Positions 58,286 through 64,000 of a stretch of DNA of 64,000 nucleotides are shown piece after piece (the stretch's first letter is position 1; each line of letters begins with the position of its first letter). Source of the DNA: Sedimenticola hydrogenitrophicus. Lineage in GTDB: Bacteria; Pseudomonadota; Gammaproteobacteria; Chromatiales; Chromatiaceae. The notes below the pieces were generated by a model. The model was not told the origin of the DNA. It saw nothing but the letters and a program-made list of their open reading frames with translations, and did no database searches. The stretch lies in contig NZ_JAQGEI010000010.1 of assembly GCF_029017505.1 (NCBI RefSeq), positions 83,620 through 147,619 of the forward strand. Reading direction: 5' to 3'. The position numbers and the translations under genes were made by a program.

Positions 58286-60700
58286 CTATTCGGCCTTCGG
58301 TTTTCCACGCCGCCGCGCGGACCTCCGCTTCTTTCCGGGCGCTTGCTCGTCCCCTTTCCCGCTGGCGGGCTTTTCGCCCTTGGCCGCCGGTGCCGCGCTG
58401 GGGCCCTGGGCCTTTTTCCGTCGGGTTTTCCCGGAATCCTCCCGGGACCTGCCGCCGTCTGCCGGCGCCGCGGGCCCTTTTTTACTGCGTCGGGATTTCG
58501 CCTTGGCGCTCACCGCCTCCAGCAGCATAAAGTCGATCTTGCGTTCATCCAGGTTGACGGCGGCCACCTTGATTTTTACCTGGTCCCCGAGACGGTATAC
58601 CATGCCGGAGCGTTCGCCGGTGAGCCGGTGTCCGACCGGGTCAAAATGGTAATAGTCGTTATCCAGCGCCGTGATATGTACCAGGCCGTCGACATAGATC
58701 TCGTCCAGCTCGACAAAGATGCCGAACGAGGTGACCGAGGTGATGATGCCAACAAACTCCTCGCCGATCTTGTCCATCATGTATTCGCACTTGAGCCAGG
58801 AGGTGACATCCCGGGTCGCTTCGTCCGCGCGCCGTTCCGTGGCCGAACAGTGTTCACCCAGCCCCTGCAGTTCGGTCTGCGTATAATCGAAATCCTCCAG
58901 CGTCCCGCCCTTCAGCAGATGGCGAATGGCCCGGTGGACGATCAGGTCGGGGTAGCGCCGGATGGGCGAGGTGAAGTGGGCATAGGCGGCGAAGGAGAGC
59001 CCGAAATGGCCCTGGTTTTCCGCACTGTAGACCGCCTGCGACAGCGAGCGCAGCAGCACGGTCTGGATCAGGTGCGAATCGGGGCGTCCACGCACTTCGG
59101 ACAGGAGATCCGCATAGTCACTGGTTTGCGGTTTCACGCCACCGGGCAGCCGCAGCCCGAGCTCACCGAGAAACTCCTTCAGATCCAGCAGTTTCTCCGC
59201 CTGCGGTCCGTCATGATTACGATACAGCGCGGGCAGTTTCTTACGCAGCAGAAACCGCGCCGCCGCCACATTGGCCGCCAGCATGCACTCTTCGATCAGC
59301 CGGTGGGCATCGTTGCGCTGCACCGGGACAATCCGCTCCACCTTGTGCTCCGCATTGAACAGGATGCGGGTCTCGGTGGTATCGAAGTCGATGGCCCCGA
59401 GGGTACTGCGGGCATCCCGCAACACCTGGAACAGCGCGTACAACTGATGCAGATGGGGGAGCAGATCGGCATGCGTGGCACACAACCCGGGCTCACCCTC
59501 AATCAGCATATCCGCCACCTGGTCGTAGGTCAGGCGCGCCTGAGAGCGCATCACCGCCTCATAGAAGCGTGACCGGGTCACCACCCCTTCCTGGTTGACA
59601 TAGAGCTCGCAGGTCATGCACAGGCGATCGACCGCCGGGTTGAGGGAACAGAGGCCGTTGGAGAGCACCTCGGGGAGCATCGGTATCACCCGGTCGGGGA
59701 AATAGACCGAGTTGCCACGGGATTTCGCCTCCCGGTCGAGGGCGCTGCCCGGCTGCACATAACTGGAGACATCGGCGATACAGACCAGCAGGCGCCACCC
59801 CTTGGGCTTGGCCTCGCAATAGACCGCGTCGTCGAAATCCCGTGCATCCGCACCATCGATGGTGACCAGCGGCAGATGGCGCAGATCAACCCGCCCCTGC
59901 TTGGACTGCTCCTCCACCTCGCGCCCCAGATGGACGATCTCCTGCTGCACCTCTTCCGGCCACTCCAGCGGCAGTTGATGGGTCCAGATCGCCACATCGG
60001 TCTCCATGCCGGGAGCCATGTGCTCGCCCAGCACATCCTTGATCCGGCCGATGGGCTGCATGTGCTTGTTCGGCTGCTGGACGATCTCGGCCACCACCAT
60101 CTGGCCGTGGGTGGCACCGTTGAAATCGTCCTCGGGTATCACGATGTCCTGGTGCAGCCGCTTGTTGTCCGGCACCACAAAGCCCACGCCCCGGTCCATG
60201 TAGAGGCGGCCAACCACCAACTGGTTGCCGCGCTCCAGCACCTCGACCACAGCGGCCTCCTTGCGGCCACGCCGGTCCAGCCCCACCACCCGGACCACGG
60301 CCCGGTCGTTGTGCAGCAGCTGGCGCATCTGGCGCGGCGATACGAACAGGTCGTCGCCGCCCTCATCCGGCCGCAGAAAGCCGAACCCATCCGGATGCCC
60401 GATCACCCGGCCGGCGATCAGATCCTTGCTGTTGACGATGCAGAGCGCGCCGTTGCGGTTGCGGACCAACTGACCGTCGCGCTCCATGGCATTCAGCCGC
60501 CGGCGCAACGCCTCCAGATCGTCTTCGCCCTGAAGCGCGAGTTGCGCGGCCAACTCCTGTTGGGCCATGGGCACCCCGGCAGACTCGAGGTGCTGCAGGA
60601 TGAACTCTCGACTGGGTATCGGATTGGCGTATTTTTTCGCCTCCCGGACAAGATGCGGATCGGCATTTTTTACTGTTTTGTTACCTGAACTTCTGCTCAA
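58286..60700 (-). CDS. rnr: Ribonuclease R
   Basis: RNase R is a processive 3'-to-5' exoribonuclease able to degrade structured RNA. The 804-residue protein has an N-terminal helix-turn-helix, two cold-shock domains, an RNB catalytic domain (TIDGADARDFDDAVYCEA and SYVQPGSALDREAKSRGNSVY), an S1 domain (EEFVGIITSVTSFGIFVELD) and a very basic Lys/Arg tail (KKKAQGPSAAP and KKRRSARRRGKPK). It is paired with rlmB. Confidence 0.97.
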   Translation of the reverse strand: MSRSSGNKTVKNADPHLVREAKKYANPIPSREFILQHLESAGVPMAQQELAAQLALQGEDDLEALRRRLNAMERDGQLVRNRNGALCIVNSKDLIAGRVIGHPDGFGFLRPDEGGDDLFVSPRQMRQLLHNDRAVVRVVGLDRRGRKEAAVVEVLERGNQLVVGRLYMDRGVGFVVPDNKRLHQDIVIPEDDFNGATHGQMVVAEIVQQPNKHMQPIGRIKDVLGEHMAPGMETDVAIWTHQLPLEWPEEVQQEIVHLGREVEEQSKQGRVDLRHLPLVTIDGADARDFDDAVYCEAKPKGWRLLVCIADVSSYVQPGSALDREAKSRGNSVYFPDRVIPMLPEVLSNGLCSLNPAVDRLCMTCELYVNQEGVVTRSRFYEAVMRSQARLTYDQVADMLIEGEPGLCATHADLLPHLHQLYALFQVLRDARSTLGAIDFDTTETRILFNAEHKVERIVPVQRNDAHRLIEECMLAANVAAARFLLRKKLPALYRNHDGPQAEKLLDLKEFLGELGLRLPGGVKPQTSDYADLLSEVRGRPDSHLIQTVLLRSLSQAVYSAENQGHFGLSFAAYAHFTSPIRRYPDLIVHRAIRHLLKGGTLEDFDYTQTELQGLGEHCSATERRADEATRDVTSWLKCEYMMDKIGEEFVGIITSVTSFGIFVELDEIYVDGLVHITALDNDYYHFDPVGHRLTGERSGMVYRLGDQVKIKVAAVNLDERKIDFMLLEAVSAKAKSRRSKKGPAAPADGGRSREDSGKTRRKKAQGPSAAPAAKGEKPASGKGDEQAPGKKRRSARRRGKPKAE

Positions 60701-60822
60701 AGGATATTCCCTGAATTTTGTTTAATTGAAATGCTATTGTACCGTTGACAAGGATTAAATGTCGCTGTAAAGTTCGCGGCCTCTGGAATGTGAGCGCATT
60801 TAACGGCGACCAGACCGGAAAA

Positions 60823-60909
60823 GCCGAGGTGGTGAAATTGGTAGACACGCTAGCTTCAGGTGCTAGTGGGGGCAACCCCGTGGAGGTTCAAGTCCTCTCC
60901 TCGGCACCA
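60823..60909 (+). tRNA. tRNA-Leu (anticodon CAG)
   Basis: The 87-base sequence folds as a class II tRNA. The acceptor stem is GCCGAGG with CCTCGGC. The D-arm contains AATTGGTAGAC, the anticodon arm is GCTAGCTTCAGGTGCTAGT with CAG, a long variable arm follows (GGGGGCAACCCC), and the T-arm has GGTTCAAGTCC. CCA is encoded. It closely resembles E. coli tRNA-Leu(CAG). Its 3' end is a frequent target of integrases, and foreign-looking sequence follows it. Confidence 0.96.
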
Positions 60910-60934
60910 TACATTCTGACCCCGTCAGACAACG

Positions 60935-60972
60935 AAAGCCCGCTATAGACTATTGATCTTGCGGGCTTTTTT
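60935..60972 (+). terminator. Intrinsic terminator after tRNA-Leu
   Basis: AAAGCCCGC (60935-60943) pairs with GCGGGCTTT (60961-60969), and six T residues are present at the end. It lies 25 bases after the tRNA. Confidence 0.85.
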
Positions 60973-61029
60973 GTGGCTTACCCTTTCTTGAATGTTGTCA
61001 TTCATGGTCAGAGATAGTCACCCGTATTG

Positions 61030-61070
61030 CACGAGAATTGCACACACAATTGCACGAGAATTGCACGCGC
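61030..61070. repeat. Short direct repeats of TTGCACGAGAATTGCAC
   Basis: TTGCACGAGAATTGCAC occurs twice within 40 bases, separated by ACACAA. TTGCAC alone appears four times. Such short spaced repeats near a tRNA can be recombinase binding sites of an integrated element, although no integrase gene is present here. Confidence 0.55.
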
Positions 61071-61156
61071 CATGGGCAGCCATGGCCGCTTTGTACCCCG
61101 ATTCCTCAGAAGCAACAACACCCGCCCCACTTGGGCCGCCGTTTTCCCGGTCGACC

Positions 61157-61558
61157 TTAGAAGCAAGACCCGCCTTCCCCTCCAAAGATGAGCTGCTCGA
61201 GGCACTTGCTCTCATCAGCAAATAGCGCACGGATGATTTCGAACTCCTGGGCATCATTCATCCCGTCGAGATCCAGTAGGTAGACGGGTAGAATGGCATC
61301 GGACTGTCTACGGCATAGCAGCAGGTAACAGAGCCAGGCCTCGCTTACACACCAGTATCCGCCGCCCGCTGCATGCGTTACGGCTACCACACGCCCGGTC
61401 AGAATCTCACCCAGCTCATCGTCGGTAATCTCCATGCCGTCAACTGTGTCAAATAAAGATTCGCCGAACCAGCTATGGAACGCATTCATCATGAGGGTGA
61501 GTGTCGGGTGATAGCCTCTAATCTCCGCAAGTTGAATCTCGATCATTTTCGATTTCAT
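61157..61558 (-). CDS. Hypothetical protein in tRNA-flanking island
   Basis: The 133-residue acidic protein has no membrane segment. Visible features are MNAFHSWFGESLFDTVDGMEI, a hydrophobic core CVSEAWLCYLLLCRR, and a C-terminus ending GGEGGSCF. I recognise no family. Its ATG overlaps the stop of a 27-codon frame (61555-61638) that has a good ribosome binding site, so the two may be coupled. GC content is lower than in the main chromosome part. Confidence 0.6.
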   Translation of the reverse strand: MKSKMIEIQLAEIRGYHPTLTLMMNAFHSWFGESLFDTVDGMEITDDELGEILTGRVVAVTHAAGGGYWCVSEAWLCYLLLCRRQSDAILPVYLLDLDGMNDAQEFEIIRALFADESKCLEQLIFGGEGGSCF

Positions 61559-61638
61559 TTGTGTACTAAATACCCACCCCCACCAGCTAAAATAAACGTG
61601 TCACTACCTAGCCAAGTGGTGGTCTTGGCTGGCGGCAT
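61555..61638 (-). CDS. 27-residue open frame coupled to the downstream gene
   Basis: ATG 61638 with AGGAGA about 7 bases upstream opens a 27-codon frame (MPPAKTTTWLGSDTF at its start). It ends in an ATGA overlap with the 133-residue gene. The strong site and coupling suggest real translation, as a leader peptide or a small protein. It could also be the remnant of a longer gene. Confidence 0.35.
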   Translation of the reverse strand: MPPAKTTTWLGSDTFILAGGGGYLVHK

Positions 61639-62001
61639 CACCAATTTCTCCTAATCAATAAAGGAAATCTGCAGCGGTTCCTGGTACACACGGCCACTAC
61701 CAGTGAGCGTGTCACTCTACCGTCACTCCAGGCTTGGCAGATTTTCTGTAGGCACACCGGACTTCAAAGATATCTGTCGCCTCACCCACCGCAACCGCCT
61801 CGTAAGCGAATCCTGCTCATCGGGCTAGAGCTATGCTTTCGACTTCCTTCAGATTCCACCTCGCGACGGATATCTTTGCCGTTCGACGAACCGTTCCCCT
61901 TGCCGGGCCGGTAGCGGACTTGCTCCGCCAAATCATCCAGCCACCACCACGGCCGCCAGAATAGCACCAGTCAAGGAGCTACATGCCATGTCTCACACAC
62001 C
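61639..62001. other. Gap with possible retroelement debris
   Basis: No gene is supported here. On the minus strand, GAGGTGGAATCTGAAGGAAG (61843-61862) resembles a phrase I associate with the RNA part of bacterial group II introns upstream of the maturase gene, but no maturase follows. The call is weak. A 61-residue open frame over 61782-61967 has an odd, Trp/Arg/Gly-rich composition and is probably not a gene. Confidence 0.3.
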
Positions 62002-62034
62002 GAAAAAAAGCCCAGAACTAAAGCGTCTGGGCTG
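62002..62034 (-). terminator. Intrinsic terminator of the island operon
   Basis: On the minus strand AGCCCAGA pairs with TCTGGGCT over an 8-base loop, followed by TTTTTT. It lies about 27 bases after the stop of the 115-residue gene and marks the end of the five-gene run. Confidence 0.88.
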
Positions 62035-62061
62035 TGATAATTTCGGGGTGGCGTGCGTTGC

Positions 62062-62409
62062 TCAGTGAGTCCCATCCATTAACATGAAGCCATGCTTCGC
62101 CCCAACAAGAAATTCCTTCTTTATCTGTTCCAGATCGTCCGAATAATCTTCTTTGGCAGCTTTAGCCGCAACCATCCCGAACAGGTTCCCGAGATCTCCA
62201 AAGTCTGAGCCAGCAGGAAGCCTGGATAGCTCACCTTGGATATCAGCTAAGATGTGCTCTTTTTGGATCTCGGTCAGGGTACAGTCACGCATGTTCTCCC
62301 TTCTCATTTCTTGGCCTTTATCCGCTAAATAACCGAGTAATTTTACAATGCCAGCCAGAAATAGGAGGCCAGCCAGTAATGCGATGTAAAAAGCCAATCC
62401 ATCACCCAC
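62062..62409 (-). CDS. Small membrane protein, paralogue 1 of an island pair
   Basis: The 115-residue protein has one N-terminal transmembrane helix (LAFYIALLAGLLFLAGIVKLLGYL) and then a charged helical domain. The stretch KEHILADIQGELSRLP (about residues 50-65) matches KHMLQKIKGELNKLP in the next upstream gene, so the two are paralogues. The C-terminus is acidic, then hydrophobic (KHGFMLMDGTH). It overlaps the upstream gene by 8 bases. No family is recognised. Confidence 0.7.
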   Translation of the reverse strand: MGDGLAFYIALLAGLLFLAGIVKLLGYLADKGQEMRRENMRDCTLTEIQKEHILADIQGELSRLPAGSDFGDLGNLFGMVAAKAAKEDYSDDLEQIKKEFLVGAKHGFMLMDGTH

Positions 62410-62734
62410 TCTCCCCCTCCTTCTTACTTATTTCCCGACCGATAGCCTTGTTAACCGATCTCACCAAATCATCATATTCAGCTTCTGGAGGCAGCTTGTT
62501 CAGCTCGCCCTTTATTTTCTGAAGCATGTGTTTCCTGGACTGAATTAGTTTCCTGTTTTCATGGCGCCGCCTTCGCATATCATGACCGTCGTCAGGAAAG
62601 TCATTGCAAAACATCAGCGACATAATACCGAGGAAGCATAAAAGCAAGAGAAAAGCCACAACCCCGTCACATGTGCCGTGTAGTGATCCGGCCGCATCTC
62701 TTATAAACAATCCACCAAAAACTTCTTTCATCAT
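62402..62734 (-). CDS. Small membrane protein, paralogue 2 of an island pair
   Basis: The 110-residue protein has one hydrophobic helix (GVVAFLLLLCFLGIMSLMF, about residues 24-42), an Arg-rich stretch (MRRRRHENRK) and a helical domain sharing the IxGELxxLP motif with the gene that follows. It overlaps that gene by 8 bases and the upstream 62-residue gene by 4 (ATGA). Tandem duplication is the simplest explanation. The function is unknown. Confidence 0.7.
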   Translation of the reverse strand: MMKEVFGGLFIRDAAGSLHGTCDGVVAFLLLLCFLGIMSLMFCNDFPDDGHDMRRRRHENRKLIQSRKHMLQKIKGELNKLPPEAEYDDLVRSVNKAIGREISKKEGESG

Positions 62735-62919
62735 TTACCCTCTGAATCCAATCTGCTTCGAACCTCATCCAATTCTTCTTGAAGCTCCTGCTGGCGATCC
62801 TCCAACTCTTCAATATCACTCGAGTCACAAAATAAACCGCCAAACAGAAACCTTATAAAAAAGCGGATCACAAGATTCATAACAACGGCCATAAAAACCA
62901 AATAGAGCAATATTTCCAT
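62731..62919 (-). CDS. Small single-helix membrane protein with coiled-coil tail
   Basis: The 62-residue protein has a long hydrophobic N-terminal half (MEILLYLVFMAVVMNLVIRF and FIRFLFGGLF) and an acidic coiled-coil tail (IEELEDRQQELQEELDEVRSR). The tail probably faces the cytoplasm. It is translationally coupled to the downstream paralogue pair. No family is recognised. Confidence 0.65.
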   Translation of the reverse strand: MEILLYLVFMAVVMNLVIRFFIRFLFGGLFCDSSDIEELEDRQQELQEELDEVRSRLDSEGK

Positions 62920-62970
62920 TCATTTGACTCCCGCCAGACGCGTATTACCGGCACACTTTTCTGATGGTTG

Positions 62971-63222
62971 TTACTGCAATTTCTTCGTCTTCAACTCTTC
63001 GAGTTTTTTCAGTCGATGATTGATTTCAGACACATCCTTAAGAAGCTGTGCAACCTCGTTATTCAGCCTCTCTAAGTTTTTCTGGATAGCCAGGTCCTCG
63101 GTTTCGGATCGCTCCGGCATCTGCCTAGCCTCCATGACGGTCTCGTACATCAGTTTTGCAACCAAGATAACCATCCCACTCACAAGTAGGGAAAACATGA
63201 GTTGTTCAAAATCTAATATCAT
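62971..63222 (-). CDS. Small membrane protein with coiled-coil tail
   Basis: The 83-residue protein has one transmembrane helix (LMFSLLVSGMVILVAKLMY, about residues 8-26) and a C-terminal coiled coil (LERLNNEVAQLLKDVSEIN, followed by HRLKKLEELKTKK). It lies 6 bases after the rhodanese-like gene. Its topology resembles the 62-residue protein that follows, though the sequences differ. The function is unknown. Confidence 0.65.
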   Translation of the reverse strand: MILDFEQLMFSLLVSGMVILVAKLMYETVMEARQMPERSETEDLAIQKNLERLNNEVAQLLKDVSEINHRLKKLEELKTKKLQ

Positions 63223-63228
63223 GGAGGG

Positions 63229-63801
63229 TTACTCGGAGATGGTATCTGCCAGGTTGACGTTATAGCTCCAGGGAAGCGCATTATTCTTCCAGCCATTGAC
63301 CAGGCGCTGTCCAGTATTTGGGCCATACTGGAGCATGCCACCCTCAAACCCATCAATCACCGAATAAACATTCGAATAGCCGGCTTTGAATAGGATCCTT
63401 GCGGCTGTTGCAGAGCGGATGCCATTTCTTGAAATCAGGATCAGCCGGTCTCTTTTCATTAAGCCGTTGCCCTCCAAAAGATTGTCCATCTCGGACACAA
63501 AATTCCGGTTAATGGAAAGGTTGACGGTTTTTCGGTTTCTGTCCCAAAGCTCAAATGTCGGTGACAGAGCAATCGGGATTGTGGCATCGACGCCATTGGG
63601 TTGACCAATAAAAGCCGCTTCTGCGTGGGTTCGCACATCTATAAAGAGAATGGCGGGATCATTTTCCAGAGAGTGGTAGGCGTCAACGGAGTTAAGATAC
63701 ATCCCAAATGGAGTGCGTTTGTCCTGGTGGACTTCGCTTGCACCAGCAACAGTAGCTAAAGTCAGCAGTGCGCTGGTGAGATAGAATTTTGCATGTTTCA
63801 T
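63229..63801 (-). CDS. Periplasmic rhodanese-like protein lacking the catalytic cysteine
   Basis: The 190-residue protein starts with a signal peptide (KFYLTSALLTLATVAGAS, with cleavage after about residue 21). It has one rhodanese domain with LFIDVRTHAEAAF near residue 53. The active loop, normally C-R-x-G-x-R, reads SRNGIR, so Cys is Ser and sulfur transfer is unlikely. The end, DGFEGGMLQYGPNTG and VNGWKNNALPWSYN, is typical of secreted rhodaneses in sulfur-oxidising gammaproteobacteria. It is the first gene of the five-gene island run. AAGGAGC before the ATG supports the start. Confidence 0.82.
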   Translation of the reverse strand: MKHAKFYLTSALLTLATVAGASEVHQDKRTPFGMYLNSVDAYHSLENDPAILFIDVRTHAEAAFIGQPNGVDATIPIALSPTFELWDRNRKTVNLSINRNFVSEMDNLLEGNGLMKRDRLILISRNGIRSATAARILFKAGYSNVYSVIDGFEGGMLQYGPNTGQRLVNGWKNNALPWSYNVNLADTISE

Positions 63802-64000
63802 GGTTGCTCCTTGTTTTCCTCAGGGAGCTCTCACAATATGTGCTTTTGAAAAGTCCGCAACAAGCAATTTTGAATAATTTGAGATTTTTGCAACAACCAT
63901 GTTGAGGTGCGAAATGTATGCTCAACCGGACGGTGTAGGCTAACTGCTGGATCAATAATATTCCCACCCAAGTTTATCCAGACTTAACATCTGTACCACC
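63802..64000. other. AT-rich upstream region of the island operon
   Basis: These 199 bases are AT-rich and should hold the promoter of the rhodanese-like gene. I saw no clear -35/-10 pair, repeat or gene before the window ends. Confidence 0.35.

Noticed and set aside
61030..61070. Spaced TTGCACG repeats considered as a CRISPR array
   Set aside because: Only two full repeats with a 6-base gap and no cas genes; not a CRISPR array.
60992..61225. 77-codon plus-strand frame after the tRNA
   Set aside because: It begins inside short direct repeats, has no ribosome site and looks unlike a globular protein, although its last part (SKDELLEALALISK) is protein-like and could be the tail of a lost gene.

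Overview
The window looks like a chromosome segment of a free-living, flagellated, GC-rich gammaproteobacterium. The smc-zipA-ligA, aroA-cmk-rpsA-ihfB, rpsF-rpsR-rplI-dnaB-alr-radA and fleQ/flrBC-fliEFGHIJ clusters have the order known from Pseudomonas, Vibrio and purple-sulfur relatives. A potassium-type membrane pyrophosphatase, vitamin B12 lower-ligand genes and a rhodanese of the kind seen in sulfur oxidisers suggest a Chromatiales or Sedimenticolaceae-like bacterium. That placement is inferred; there is no rRNA in the window.

Layout from left to right. At 1-2.7 kb are cobalamin genes: cobU-cobT leftward, and bluB rightward behind a cobalamin riboswitch. At 3-9 kb are hppA, an RRM-like protein, a REC-SpoIIE phosphatase-HATPase fusion, lexA and a SET-domain protein. 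At 9-14.4 kb are a degenerate ArnD-like deacetylase, tex, and a repeat-rich stretch holding a LexA-box-controlled 56-residue membrane protein. At 14.4-28 kb are ihfB, rpsA, cmk, aroA, ligA, zipA, smc, queF and rdgC. At 27-34 kb the AmmeMemoRadiSam genes (amrS; amrB-amrA) are split by a PAS kinase/LuxR regulator pair, a PilZ gene and a decayed receiver gene. At 34-46 kb is a flagellar block: a FliK-like gene plus a stand-alone FlhB C-terminal domain, convergent with fliJ-I-H-G-F-E and flrC-flrB-fleQ. At 46-50 kb are two PilZ-type proteins, a CorC-family membrane protein and an FHA protein. At 50-61 kb are radA, alr, dnaB, the ribosomal protein cluster, rlmB, rnr and tRNA-Leu(CAG). From 61 kb the sequence becomes less GC-rich and holds only unknown small genes on the minus strand. 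This is probably the edge of an integrated element next to the tRNA.

Two layers cut across this. First, LexA appears to read a GTTC-N7-GTTC box, the form known from Alphaproteobacteria. The box precedes lexA and, in a double divergent form, the unknown small membrane protein at 13.6 kb. Second, the gaps are filled with short non-coding mobile-like elements. At least three families with terminal inverted repeats occur two or three times (about 159, 204 and 239-280 bp), plus single-copy palindromic elements of the same style.

The best candidates for something undescribed are the SOS-box small membrane protein, the five-gene island operon of small membrane/coiled-coil proteins with a Cys-less rhodanese, and the AmmeMemoRadiSam locus linked to a two-component system. 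No CRISPR array, complete insertion sequence or rRNA was seen.
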